64,000 bases of DNA from JAAOZP01 sp038848185. GTDB taxonomy: Archaea > Thermoproteota > EX4484-205 > JAAOZP01. This document shows, piece by piece, positions 26,893-35,738 of this stretch (its first letter is position 1; each line of letters opens with the position of its first letter). The notes beneath the pieces are model-generated. The model was not told the origin of the DNA, did not search any database, and saw nothing but the letters and a program-made list of their open reading frames with translations. Location: NCBI GenBank assembly GCA_038848185.1, contig JAWCNV010000005.1, positions 1 through 64,000 on the forward strand, read 5' to 3'. Both the position numbers and the translations under genes were made by a program.

Positions 26893-27205
26893 CATTCTTA
26901 GTGATTGGGAAAAATGGTCGGTTAAGATAAAAGAAGCTGCTGATGAAGCACTATCATCTGATTTACTCGGAGTATATGTGTTTGGGAGCGCGGTTACGGG
27001 GAGGCTGGTGGCTTCCTCAGATGTTGACATGCTGGTTGTTGCTAAAAACCTTCCGGAATCAATCGTCAGAAGGTCTAAGATAAAAGATAGGATAATTGAC
27101 AAAGCCGGCTTACCTTTAATTCATCCATTTGAAATCCACCTGGTCAATGAAGAGGAAGCGAAGGTTTACTTTAGGCACATTAATGAGAGCTTTATCAAAC
27201 TATAA
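26858..27205 (+). CDS. MNT-type nucleotidyltransferase domain protein (HEPN partner)
   Basis: A minimal nucleotidyltransferase. VFGSAVTGRLVASSDVDMLVV is a full GS-x10-D-x-D metal- and NTP-binding motif, and the third acidic position is likely in PFEIHLVNEEEA. The open frame extends back to 26801, deep inside the HEPN gene. I chose GTG at 26858, which keeps a 35-base overlap, has a purine-rich gaggtggtg just upstream and removes an out-of-family N-terminus. Expected to modify (AMPylate) or bind and neutralise the HEPN protein. A 27201-27384 gap follows with no gene. Confidence 0.8.
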   Translation: MRSLDAAWERASILSDWEKWSVKIKEAADEALSSDLLGVYVFGSAVTGRLVASSDVDMLVVAKNLPESIVRRSKIKDRIIDKAGLPLIHPFEIHLVNEEEAKVYFRHINESFIKL

Positions 27206-27384
27206 GGAACAAACAACTTACAATAGTTTCAGAGTATGCACATTGCTAAGCGTTCTTAACTAAGATTTTAAAAGAAATTCTTATTTAAGGTTGGCGTCTT
27301 AAACCCCGTATGTTTAGATAGAACTATATTTCCTTATATTTCGAGAAGCCTTTCTAAACAGTAAACTATCTTTGACATGAGCGT

Positions 27385-28527
27385 CTAGCTCATCTGCTTT
27401 AACATGCCTTCTATGAACACTATCCGTACCTTAAGGTCCTCTCTCATTACGACTAAGTCAGCATCCTTTCCCTCCTCTATGCTTCCTTTGTGCTTATCGA
27501 TGCCTAGTAGCTTAGCAGGGTTGTAAGATGCTACTTTAGCGATTGAACTTAAAGGAACGCCAGTGAAACTGATGAAACGCCTAGCTAATTCACTCATGCC
27601 TGCTGAGGTCCCGATCAACCTGCCGCTTACATATCTTGCTGTCCCATCTATTGAAAAGTATTCAGTACCATCGTAAACATACTTGCCATCCGGTAAACCT
27701 GTTGACCTTACCGCATCCGTTATAAGAATAATCCGGTCTTCACCCAGAACGCTTGTCATAAACCTAATCATAGAAGGATGAATATGGACACCGTCAGATA
27801 TTATTTGCACAGTCACATCTTTCGATTCAAATATGGCTAATGGAGGGCCTGGGGCCCTATGGTGGATAGATGGCATTGCGTTAAAAATATGTGTAACATG
27901 CTTGACGCCCATTCTTATTGCCTGCAGAGTTTGCTCGTAATCAGCTGAAGAATGACCGAAGGAAGCAACCACTCCTTTTTCTAGTAGCATCCTAATCACC
28001 TCCTCAGAGCCTTCAAGCTCAGGAGCTATCGTCATCATCTTAAGCCAACCCTTACACTTATCCATTATCTCCGACAAGATTTTTACGGAGGGGTTACACA
28101 TTGATGATTCCCTGATGCCTCCCCTTCTATGCCTAGAGATAAAGGGTCCCTCTAAATGGAAGCCTAGGAAGCGGGCTCCACCCAAACCTTTTGAAACCTT
28201 TTTTAAAGTAACATCCAGATGGTTGTTTTTCTGCCTAGGTTTATAAAAGGTGGTCGCGAGGAAACCTGTTACCCCAAACTTGACACATGCCTCCGAGATG
28301 GTGTTAATGGCTTCTTCATCTTCGTCTAGAATATCTGCTCCTCCCGCCCCATGCATGTGAACATCTATGAATCCCGGGAATAGCATGTTCCCCTCTGCAT
28401 CGATCTTCTCTTCCTGTGCGTGGCCGTAGATGGCTTTACCAACCTTCTTTATTTTTCCGTTCTTGATTAGAACGTCTCCGAACGTTTCTCCCCAAGGGTT
28501 GACTATTCGCGCGTTTTTTATTAGCAT
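27385..28527 (-). CDS. nagA: N-acetylglucosamine-6-phosphate deacetylase
   Basis: An amidohydrolase that removes the acetyl group from N-acetylhexosamine 6-phosphate. MFPGFIDVHMHGAGGADILD carries the H-x-H pair. HLEGPFISRHRRGG holds the metal-binding Glu, and SFGHSSADYEQ and THIFNAMPSIHHRAPG hold the two further His residues. LITDAVRSTGLPDG holds the catalytic Asp. At 380 aa it is full length. ATG at 28527. It ends a run of minus-strand genes that includes a ChbG/YdjC-like deacetylase and an acetyltransferase-fold protein, which suggests amino-sugar use. No NagB deaminase is in the window. Confidence 0.92.
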   Translation of the reverse strand: MLIKNARIVNPWGETFGDVLIKNGKIKKVGKAIYGHAQEEKIDAEGNMLFPGFIDVHMHGAGGADILDEDEEAINTISEACVKFGVTGFLATTFYKPRQKNNHLDVTLKKVSKGLGGARFLGFHLEGPFISRHRRGGIRESSMCNPSVKILSEIMDKCKGWLKMMTIAPELEGSEEVIRMLLEKGVVASFGHSSADYEQTLQAIRMGVKHVTHIFNAMPSIHHRAPGPPLAIFESKDVTVQIISDGVHIHPSMIRFMTSVLGEDRIILITDAVRSTGLPDGKYVYDGTEYFSIDGTARYVSGRLIGTSAGMSELARRFISFTGVPLSSIAKVASYNPAKLLGIDKHKGSIEEGKDADLVVMREDLKVRIVFIEGMLKQMS

Positions 28528-28682
28528 CTGACACTAGTTAATTTTCCCAGTTATTAAGTTTTTTTCTATTTTTCCTGGGTTCACATTGAGAGGAATGCTT
28601 GATGAGCATCGTGTGATACAAAATATTTGCAACGAATCAGATAGCTAGATTCAAGGGATGAGAATCACGGCTATAAATATTA

Positions 28683-29771
28683 TTATGAAGAAAGTGTTGA
28701 GCTAAAGAGAGAACCGCTCTCCTTGAAATCAAGCATTTCTATTTTAATTCCGTGTTCTGCCTTTTTAAGCTCCAGCCAATAATTGTAACCGCCATTAAGC
28801 TCCAGTTCTCTTATGATTTTCAACCGGGTTTCTAAAACACTGTTTATAAGGTTGAAGCCGAATAAATTCATCTTCACACCACTAACAACTACATAGTTGC
28901 CAGAGAATTTCACAGTAGCTGATTTCGGCAGGTAGAGGCTTATTCTTATGGATTTAAACCGCTCTTCCTGAAGTAAACGAATACTTGAAGAAATACTCCA
29001 CAAATCAACATAGTGTTTTTTAACTAAGTATAACCGGTCTTCCTCAATTTTCTCCAGAGTAAACTCAATCATTTTCCTAGCATCCACCACTATGCTTCTC
29101 GCTCTACCAACATAGCCTATTCGCACTATTCCATGCTCCACAAATTCTCTTTCTTTTTCATCGAATGCTCTCGGAGTCCCGTAAGCATGAAGAAAATATT
29201 TCCTCTCTATTTCTTCCCCATCCATATCAATCTTACAGACCGATGGCTCTGGCTGAATATGGTAGTAAAGTTTAGCAAGCTCCTCTACAGAGTGGAAAGT
29301 TGTATTGGTTTTCAAGGTTGCTCCAATGAAAAGTATTTTTCCATTAAACTCTGGTACTTTTAGGTAGGGGGTTCCGTTGCCACAAGGCGTTTCAGCGTTT
29401 TCATGCCCCTCAGTTATTTTTCTAGCATCTTTACCTATTGCAGCTACAGAATGAGTTGGATGCCTACTTCTACACGCATCACTCCTCTTTCTGAAAGTTT
29501 CAGGAACTATGCCTGTCCAACATGGCTTATTCTTTGAAAAACTTGGCGGGTATTCGGGAGAATCAAATATTTTGCCAGTTATAGTAGGAACAACCACTGT
29601 ACCTTCTTCTCCAACGCTTTCGAGAAGAGCATCTATCATTGTTTCTGCGCCACCAGGCACGTAGCCAATGCTGCTTAAGGAACTGTGAACGAGAAGAGTA
29701 TCTCCCTTTTCAACCCCCAGTTTCACCAGTCCCTGGATCAACTCCTCCTTAGCAAACTTGAATCGTCGCAC
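28683..29771 (-). CDS. AAC(3)-family N-acetyltransferase-like protein
   Basis: A member of the aminoglycoside 3-N-acetyltransferase fold family (YokD/FrbF-like). The N-terminal GVEKGDTLLVHSSLSSIGYV and GGAETMIDALLESVGEEGT are diagnostic, as are SRHPTHSVAAIGKDA and the ETPCGNGTPYLKV region. Catalytic His/Glu positions look intact (H in HSVEELAK). It is about 90 residues longer than the usual 265-275 because of an extra C-terminal domain from about 265. In archaea this family is unlikely to resist aminoglycosides and more likely acetylates an amino sugar. The start is GTG at 29771. Neighbours NagA and ChbG-like support an amino-sugar role. Confidence 0.8.
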   Translation of the reverse strand: MRRFKFAKEELIQGLVKLGVEKGDTLLVHSSLSSIGYVPGGAETMIDALLESVGEEGTVVVPTITGKIFDSPEYPPSFSKNKPCWTGIVPETFRKRSDACRSRHPTHSVAAIGKDARKITEGHENAETPCGNGTPYLKVPEFNGKILFIGATLKTNTTFHSVEELAKLYYHIQPEPSVCKIDMDGEEIERKYFLHAYGTPRAFDEKEREFVEHGIVRIGYVGRARSIVVDARKMIEFTLEKIEEDRLYLVKKHYVDLWSISSSIRLLQEERFKSIRISLYLPKSATVKFSGNYVVVSGVKMNLFGFNLINSVLETRLKIIRELELNGGYNYWLELKKAEHGIKIEMLDFKESGSLFSSTLSS

Positions 29772-29840
29772 AGCTGTTATGAATATACAGGTCTAAAATA
29801 TTACTTTTATGCTGACGAAATGCTTTCAGGTCTCAACCGT

Positions 29841-30614
29841 TTAAAAAGAGGTTTTAATCTTCTCCTCTCTTAAAACCAGTGTTTTGAACTCCTCCGTGCT
29901 CCAAGAACGTGTTACCCACTCGCTGCCCCTAGACCTTTTAACAAGGCTCTCCGCCTTTTCGAAATCCGTTTCATATATATGGTAGGAGTTAGAGAAGTCC
30001 ACGTATTCCCCAGGAACAACAACTTTTCCAATCCTCTTGGATAATTCCTCCGCAATCCTCCTCTGTAAAGCTGTTAAAGCATAAATATTCATGAATGCTG
30101 CCTTCATCGCGTCCCTCGACCTCCAGCATGTTTCCATGATGAGTCTATCCTCGTAAATTCTGAACCATGCCCTCTGCAAGCATGGCGGATCATCGATTTT
30201 CGAGTCAACCCAAGGCTTCCAAGTTATTGCCTGCGCCCTCCTAGAATATGGTGCCTTCACCAGTTTTTCTAGCACATAGCCTATCTGATCCACAGTTTCA
30301 TTGCAACAGCTGTAGGAGCGAAGCCGTTCATGATATGTGTAGGGCCATGTCCCGTTCTTAACGTAATCATCGTGTATCCCGTCGCAAACCTCGCGTACAT
30401 ATTCTTCAAGCTGAGAAAGTTTGCCGACCATTAGGCCAGCCTTATGGATCCTTGGTTCAGACATCGGTTCCCTTATTATCATCAGCATAGTGCAATCCCT
30501 ACTACTGTTTCCATACTCGGTTTCCACGTATACTCCTCTATTCCAAAGCTCAAAAATGGATTTCTCCCAAACCTCCGGAATGCATTTACCATCCACAACA
30601 ATCACAGGATGCAT
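29841..30614 (-). CDS. thyA: Thymidylate synthase (archaeal/methanogen-type ThyA)
   Basis: Makes dTMP from dUMP with a folate-type one-carbon donor. The catalytic Cys is in DDPPCLQRAWF, phosphate-binding Args are in SRRAQAITW and CWRSRDA, and KAAFMNIYALTALQ keeps the Asn that favours dUMP over dCMP. YVDFSNSYHIYETDFE is the C-terminal substrate-binding stretch. The Cys is followed by Leu, not the His of bacterial ThyA (PCH), as in the methanogen-type branch. At 257 aa it is normal for archaea. ATG at 30614. It lies 70 bases after the end of the MFS gene remnant, on the same strand. Confidence 0.88.
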   Translation of the reverse strand: MHPVIVVDGKCIPEVWEKSIFELWNRGVYVETEYGNSSRDCTMLMIIREPMSEPRIHKAGLMVGKLSQLEEYVREVCDGIHDDYVKNGTWPYTYHERLRSYSCCNETVDQIGYVLEKLVKAPYSRRAQAITWKPWVDSKIDDPPCLQRAWFRIYEDRLIMETCWRSRDAMKAAFMNIYALTALQRRIAEELSKRIGKVVVPGEYVDFSNSYHIYETDFEKAESLVKRSRGSEWVTRSWSTEEFKTLVLREEKIKTSF

Positions 30615-30685
30615 AGTTTTGATTTTAAACGGAAGAAAATAAACATTGCATTTACACTTGGCGTCTTAACCCCTGTTTTTCAACC

Positions 30686-30832
30686 TTACTGACTCCCTGT
30701 AGAAGTCAGTTTCTCGGATCTTTCAGTTAGTTTCGCACGTTTCCACCCGATGTCCTTCGGCAGTGTCAACGAGGCGGCAGTAAGCACTATAGCACATATG
30801 GACCAAGTTATGGTTATTATCGTCACTATTCC
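30686..30832 (-). other. In-frame continuation of the MFS gene after a TGA stop (last helix and tail)
   Basis: Reading on in the same frame past the TGA at 30833-30835 gives 46 codons. They begin GIVTIITWSICAIVLTA, a clear membrane helix, then a charged tail LPKDIGWKRAKLTERSEK, and end at TAA (30686-30688). Major facilitator proteins need a twelfth helix here, and the upstream ORF stops just before it. TGA differs by one base from TGG (Trp). This is therefore the severed end of the transporter, by mutation, sequencing error or readthrough. Confidence 0.75.
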
Positions 30833-31993
30833 TCACTCTAATCCAACGATATCCGCTAAATAGCCAGTAATCAGAGGCGCAAAAGCTGACCCTACGTTTT
30901 CAACGAATACTTGTACCGATTGAGTTGTGCTCCTGACCTCAGGCAAGGCAATGTCTTGGATGGACGCGCTTACAGCGGGACCAGCCATAGGTATGAAGAA
31001 ACCGGTAAGTGCCCCGAATACGATGAAGAGCTCCACTCCGCCTCTCGTCAGAATCGTCAGGTCGAAGAAGACTAGCCCCACAGCCACGGAAACCCCTGCA
31101 AAAAAGGCTCTCCCCCTTAAAGTCTTCTTAAACGCCCAGTCGCTCATCAAGCCTGAAAACACGTTACCGGCAACCATCGTTAAGAGCGCAACCAGCATGA
31201 TGAGCAGCTGAGAATCAGGATCGAAACCTCTCACATCAGTCATGTAGGCGAAAAACCAATAGGTGATTATCTGCCAGGGGAAGACTCCGAAGAAGCCTTG
31301 AACAAACAGAAACAGCATTGTCTTTCTCTTAAGCACTTCGATCAATGATTCCTTGCTAAACGTATCTTTCAGCCTGTCTTTCACAGCTATCAGTTCAGGT
31401 TCAGTGGAGCCTCTCGGCTTATCTTTTAACGTGGTCACGATTAGAACCGCTAGCAGTAAACCGGGTATCCCCGTCACTAGGAAGGCGCTACGCCATCCGA
31501 AGGCGCTGCCCATAATGGTTCCTACAAGGGTACCAATCAGAGCCCCTAAAGCACCTGAAGTATTTAGGACGCCAAGCGCCGTAGACCTTTTTTCAGGCGG
31601 AAAATTGTCGCCGATGAAAGAGTATATTCCACTGTATGATTCGTTATCAATCCCCGTGAGAGCTCTCGTAAAAGCCAGCTCAATATAGTTAGTTGAAAAT
31701 ACGGAAAGAACTGTTGTTCCGCCCCAGATAGCGCTGGCAAGAGCTGCTAGAGGAGGCCTGGCATACCTGTCAAAAAGATAGCCCCATAAAGGCATGAAAA
31801 TCACAGCCACTATTGCGGCACCCGTCTGTATAACACCCAGCTGAGTGTATGTGAGTACGAACTCGTCTCTTATCGCGGTTAGGAGCGGTGAAACTAGAAA
31901 TTTATCGGAATTATGGAGTACCATGAAGAGAAAGAACACGAGGACAGCATACCACGCTTCACGCGGTATCCTGTATGCTTGAACCCTAGTCAT
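30833..31993 (-). CDS. MFS transporter, interrupted by in-frame TGA before helix 12
   Basis: A major facilitator superfamily permease. Eleven spans are encoded before the stop. The helix 2-3 loop motif appears as PLWGYLFDRYARPPL and the helix 5 region as FGWRSAFLVTGIPGLLLA. The frame ends DIVGLE-TGA, but the same frame continues for 46 codons with the missing last helix (30686-30832), so the native protein was about 433 aa. It starts two bases after the stop of the ChbG/YdjC-like deacetylase gene, so it is probably the uptake system for the sugar that enzyme acts on. Present function depends on whether TGA is real and read through. Confidence 0.85.
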   Translation of the reverse strand: MTRVQAYRIPREAWYAVLVFFLFMVLHNSDKFLVSPLLTAIRDEFVLTYTQLGVIQTGAAIVAVIFMPLWGYLFDRYARPPLAALASAIWGGTTVLSVFSTNYIELAFTRALTGIDNESYSGIYSFIGDNFPPEKRSTALGVLNTSGALGALIGTLVGTIMGSAFGWRSAFLVTGIPGLLLAVLIVTTLKDKPRGSTEPELIAVKDRLKDTFSKESLIEVLKRKTMLFLFVQGFFGVFPWQIITYWFFAYMTDVRGFDPDSQLLIMLVALLTMVAGNVFSGLMSDWAFKKTLRGRAFFAGVSVAVGLVFFDLTILTRGGVELFIVFGALTGFFIPMAGPAVSASIQDIALPEVRSTTQSVQVFVENVGSAFAPLITGYLADIVGLE

Positions 31994-31995
31994 TT

Positions 31996-32865
31996 CTATA
32001 CGCGTCCTCCTTTAAGATCCTTCCAGCCAACTAATGTAAAGCCCAGTTCTTTAATAATTTTAAGGGTTTCTTTAGAGGTAACCAGCCGGTAATCAAGGTA
32101 CCTTTCCATGTAGCTTGGCATTATTGCTTTAATCTCTTCCTCAGGAAGACCCAGGTGGACTATCAGCTGTGTTACTGTACCCTGCTCTATACTCGTCAAC
32201 ATGCTTCTAAACCATTTTATTCTTTCCTGCAAATCCGATCCAAGTGAGGAGTCGATCAAATTATCTAAAACAATGCCAGACTCCAATACCTTTCTCACAG
32301 TATCTTGAGATATATCCATGCCTATTTCCTTAGCTCGTTCAAGAACTTCCTTAACAGGTTTAATTAACATTGGAATAAGCCCATTATCCAAAGCAATTCT
32401 CATATAAGTTTCTAAAAAATCTGGTCTAAAGAAGACAGTACCCATATGACTATCCAGGTGAGAAGGATGAAGACCTAGCTCAAACGCCCTCTTAACTTGG
32501 GCTCTAAGCTCGGTTTCAGTATCTTTTTGCGAGGCTTTAGCCGCATCTTTCGCATCTCGATACAAGTAATCCTCTTCGTCAATAAGTGTTGGCACCTCGT
32601 TTTTAGAGCTTACAGGCCCCCATCTGTAATGTTTCCACTCGCTTGTTAGAGTTGAATGTATCCCGTGATCATAATCAGGATTGCTTCTGAAGAATTCAAC
32701 GGCTTCAAGAACCCATGGGCAAGGCATCATAAGGCTACAACTAGAAACCAGCCCGTTTTGAAAGCCTAGAAAAGTAGCCATGTTCTCAGAATGACACATT
32801 CCTACATCATCCGCGTGAATTATCAGCAGCTTATCTCTCTGGTCGAAGCTGCCGGGTAGCACCAT
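31996..32865 (-). CDS. ChbG/YdjC-family carbohydrate deacetylase
   Basis: A 289-residue deacetylase of the YdjC/ChbG family, which removes acetyl groups from chito-oligosaccharides or related sugars. LLIIHADDVGMCHSEN holds the catalytic and metal-binding Asp pair. HGIHSTLTSEWKHYRWGPV and HPSHLDSHMGTVFF supply the metal His residues. ATG at 32865. The stop lies two bases before the MFS transporter start, which indicates an operon and a shared substrate. The AAC(3)-like and NagA genes further downstream fit an N-acetylhexosamine pathway. Confidence 0.85.
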   Translation of the reverse strand: MVLPGSFDQRDKLLIIHADDVGMCHSENMATFLGFQNGLVSSCSLMMPCPWVLEAVEFFRSNPDYDHGIHSTLTSEWKHYRWGPVSSKNEVPTLIDEEDYLYRDAKDAAKASQKDTETELRAQVKRAFELGLHPSHLDSHMGTVFFRPDFLETYMRIALDNGLIPMLIKPVKEVLERAKEIGMDISQDTVRKVLESGIVLDNLIDSSLGSDLQERIKWFRSMLTSIEQGTVTQLIVHLGLPEEEIKAIMPSYMERYLDYRLVTSKETLKIIKELGFTLVGWKDLKGGRV

Positions 32866-32938
32866 ATTATTGAAAAACTATAATAAAACTTAAACTTTTC
32901 TAATGGGAAAATCGTCCTTACGAAGCTTTTTTAAATGT

Positions 32939-33907
32939 TTAAATTATCTTAGCGAGCAATTCTCTCCACTGCTCAAGCTTCCAATTTAACTGCGCCTCAT
33001 AACTGCGATGAGGGTGAAACCTCATTATGCAATCTTCAACCTTTTCCCCAATCACGTCTATCTCATCCAAAGTTTTTGGTCCTAACCCAATTTGAGTCCC
33101 ATACCAAAGGTACCCAATATTTTTGTAATCAAACCCCATTAATGTGCTTGTAACTAGGTCACAGGCTAACGCGTTTGCACTAGCTACAGTAAAGCAGGAA
33201 GAGACTGCACCCCCATGAACTGGACCATTACCCTCCATGCCGACGACACCGTCTATAACGCTTAAGTGGGGGAATGTAAGCTTTGCAAGTTTAACTAGAT
33301 TTAGATTAAAAATGCGATAACCCTGATGAATCAAGTCTTTATCCCAGCCGATTATCGAACCCACTGCCATGTTTTTTAAAGCTAACGTAACTATTCCGTA
33401 ATCATGCGTTTTTGGTCTTGTAATCGATATCCTGTATGAATCTAGAATTGTTTTCGAAACTTTAACTTCAACCATGTTAAAACGGGAGTCGAGAATTTTT
33501 GTTTTAACCCACTCGTCCTCATTTAAATCTAGTAGTTTAACCGGATAGCTTTTCTCAAGCTCAAGATAGCCAAAGTTACGATAACCGTTCCAAGTGTGTC
33601 CTGAAGATGCTTCACCGATTAGAAAGCTTTTTGCTCCAAGTTCAAGGAAGAAATCCATTACAGCTTTGATTGCATCTACATGGGTTGCAGCAAGCGAGGT
33701 GCTTGTTGAAACAAAATTTGGCTTTAATAGGATTGGTTTTTCAGGTAGTTTAATGTCTTCCTTTATCAAACCTAGTGCCTTGTGAATGTTTGCCTTTCTA
33801 TCCTGCCCTTTAACTAAGCTGACCTTTACTGTAGACCTAGTTTTTGCCTTAGAATCATTTTCACCTGTGTTTTTGAAAGAAACCTTCATGGGCTTATCCA
33901 AATACAT
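32939..33907 (-). CDS. DUF362 domain protein, soluble
   Basis: A 322-residue DUF362 protein. Family marks are ILLKPNFVSTSTSLAATHVDA, FLIGEASSG, the ITRPKTHDYGIVTLALKNM core and VIDGVVGMEGNGPVHGG. No ferredoxin-type Cys clusters and no membrane segment are seen. The biochemical function of the family is not settled. ATG at 33907 lies about 30 bases after TATA cattataaag (minus strand, 33933-33942), so it is leaderless. It is a distant paralogue of the divergent membrane-anchored DUF362 gene at 34207. A 73-base gap to the ChbG-like gene suggests possible co-transcription. Confidence 0.8.
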   Translation of the reverse strand: MYLDKPMKVSFKNTGENDSKAKTRSTVKVSLVKGQDRKANIHKALGLIKEDIKLPEKPILLKPNFVSTSTSLAATHVDAIKAVMDFFLELGAKSFLIGEASSGHTWNGYRNFGYLELEKSYPVKLLDLNEDEWVKTKILDSRFNMVEVKVSKTILDSYRISITRPKTHDYGIVTLALKNMAVGSIIGWDKDLIHQGYRIFNLNLVKLAKLTFPHLSVIDGVVGMEGNGPVHGGAVSSCFTVASANALACDLVTSTLMGFDYKNIGYLWYGTQIGLGPKTLDEIDVIGEKVEDCIMRFHPHRSYEAQLNWKLEQWRELLAKII

Positions 33908-33932
33908 CAGAAATATTGATGTGTGAAAGTAG

Positions 33933-33942
33933 CATTATAAAG
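33933..33942 (-). promoter_or_regulatory. TATA box for the soluble DUF362 gene
   Basis: On the minus strand ctttataatg is centred about 30 bases before ATG 33907, the spacing for a leaderless transcript. The remaining 34000-34186 stretch to the divergent gene is AT-rich with no open frame or RNA gene that I can see. Confidence 0.6.
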
Positions 33943-34206
33943 ATTACTTCCTGTAAAAAGACGCTGCTTTATTTCAACAACTAGAAACTTAAGTCACCAG
34001 TTCATATTTCTCGAGCTAAATAACATTTATAATCGTCATGCTCACGCTTTCTTAGTAGGGGTAAACAAGAGAATTTGGAATAAAGTGTTTAAACTTGTTA
34101 CCGCCTTTTTAACAGATTTAAATCGGAATTGAAAAGAGTATAGGCCACGAACAGCCAGCATCAAAAAACATAAAAGGGGAAGAAAAGATATAAACACACG
34201 GTAAAG

Positions 34207-35673
34207 ATGAAGCAAGTGAGCAGTCTGAAAGATATTGCTTGCTCATTCAAACAATTTATTAAGAAACTTGCACATAACACCTACGTTATTGGGATTATAA
34301 GCCTTCTATGGTTCTTGTACAGAACAGGTACAAAGCCGTCCAGAGCTACATATCCGTGTCAAAAGGCAGCATTAGTGACCAGCTACAATTTCCTGATTTT
34401 TCCAGTAATCTGCTTCTTAGCTGGAGTAGCAAATAAATTAGGGTTAAAACTGACCCGTCCAGCCAACTTTTTAAAAAGCAAATCAACGGAAAGAGCCACG
34501 CTTGCCATCCTTATAGTCTTGGCGTCTTCATCAGTATTGCTCTATAGTGTACTGCTTTACGCCAACTTCGCCAGCGATGTTTCTAGCCTTGTAAGGCAAC
34601 GAACCAGCCTTAATGAGAAACTAGCCACAGTATCGGTGGTACGCGTTGAAGAAAAAAGCCTTGAAGCAGCATTGGAGGAAGCAATAAACTATCTAGGAGG
34701 CATAGAGAGTATAGTGCCTGAAGGCGCAAAAGTTTTGATAAAGCCGAACCTAGTTCGGAACCAAGCTCCTCCTGACACTACACGTCCGGATATAGTTGAA
34801 GCACTTATTAACATAATTAAAAAGAGAAACCCGAGTATAATTTGGATAGCTGAAGGAAGCGGAGAGCAAAATACGATGGATAATTTCCGAGCCCTAGGCT
34901 ATTTTGAAGTGGCGGAGAGAACTGGAGCAATACTTGTTGACCTGAACTACGGTGAACTAGTAGAGGTCCCGGTTGAAGATGGAGGCTTTGTGTTCAACAG
35001 TTTTACTTTCAACAAAGTGCTTACTGAAGCAGATGTTTTCATATCAGTCCCCGCTATGAAGACACATTATACGGCGGTTGTAACCTTAGGGATGAAGAAC
35101 CTAGTAGGCATAGCTCCTGGTGCCGTCTACAGTAGATCTGGTTGGGCTAACAAATGGCGTCTTCATGAAGAGGCGGCAGATAGGAACGACGTATATTTGG
35201 GAGGAGTTATAACAGATCTCTGTACTGCTAGAAGGATAAACCTGACAATCATCGACGGCAGGGTCGCTATGGAAGGGGAGGGGCCCCACGATGGAACACC
35301 GGTTAATCTTGGACTCATAATTGCAGGCAGAGATCCTGTAGCAACCGACTCCGTGGCGTCTTTCATAATGGGTTTCGACCCGGAGAAGATACCTACACTA
35401 GTACGTGGAAACCAGAGGCGTCTTGGAACTAACAATCTTCATAACATCGAAGTAAAAGGGGAGAGCATAGAGCAAGCATTTCATCCTTTTCAGTGCGCTA
35501 CTGGCCACGAGAGTTTCCAGTTATCCTTCATCAACTTATTCCCGCCCCAGTTGAAAACAACTTTAACAATCGCCACTATAGTTCTTTTTTCGTCAACAGT
35601 ATCTCTCGCCCTTATTCGCAGAAAAGTCTTTGCTCCACGCCAAGTTAAGACTGAGGGGATCAAGCCATCTTAA
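34207..35673 (+). CDS. DUF362 domain protein with N- and C-terminal membrane anchors
   Basis: A 488-residue protein. The N-terminal 140 residues hold three spans with the conserved loop TGTKPSRATYPCQKAAL, then a DUF362 domain (VLIKPNLVRNQAPPDTTRPD, PAMKTHYTAVVTLGMKNLVG, IDGRVAMEGEGPHDGTP). A last span (TLTIATIVLFSSTVSLALI) precedes a basic end. The membrane N-terminus with the YPCQ loop is typical of archaeal DUF362 proteins. ATG at 34207 is used. A TATA-like gatataaac at 34187-34195 is rather close, and GTG at 34216 would fit a leaderless start. Function unknown; possibly an electron-transfer or membrane enzyme. Confidence 0.8.
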   Translation: MKQVSSLKDIACSFKQFIKKLAHNTYVIGIISLLWFLYRTGTKPSRATYPCQKAALVTSYNFLIFPVICFLAGVANKLGLKLTRPANFLKSKSTERATLAILIVLASSSVLLYSVLLYANFASDVSSLVRQRTSLNEKLATVSVVRVEEKSLEAALEEAINYLGGIESIVPEGAKVLIKPNLVRNQAPPDTTRPDIVEALINIIKKRNPSIIWIAEGSGEQNTMDNFRALGYFEVAERTGAILVDLNYGELVEVPVEDGGFVFNSFTFNKVLTEADVFISVPAMKTHYTAVVTLGMKNLVGIAPGAVYSRSGWANKWRLHEEAADRNDVYLGGVITDLCTARRINLTIIDGRVAMEGEGPHDGTPVNLGLIIAGRDPVATDSVASFIMGFDPEKIPTLVRGNQRRLGTNNLHNIEVKGESIEQAFHPFQCATGHESFQLSFINLFPPQLKTTLTIATIVLFSSTVSLALIRRKVFAPRQVKTEGIKPS

Positions 35674-35738
35674 TAAATTCTAATGACAATATCTCTTTCC
35701 AAATGCTTCCTATTAAGGATATGATTGTCAACACAGGT

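Noticed and set aside
28683..29771. Aminoglycoside resistance gene
   Set aside because: The fold is AAC(3)-like, but archaeal ribosomes and the amino-sugar neighbourhood make drug resistance an unlikely role.
30833..30835. Selenocysteine at the in-frame TGA of the MFS transporter
   Set aside because: The site is at a membrane-helix edge with no redox role and no SECIS-like hairpin was seen; Trp codon mutation is simpler.
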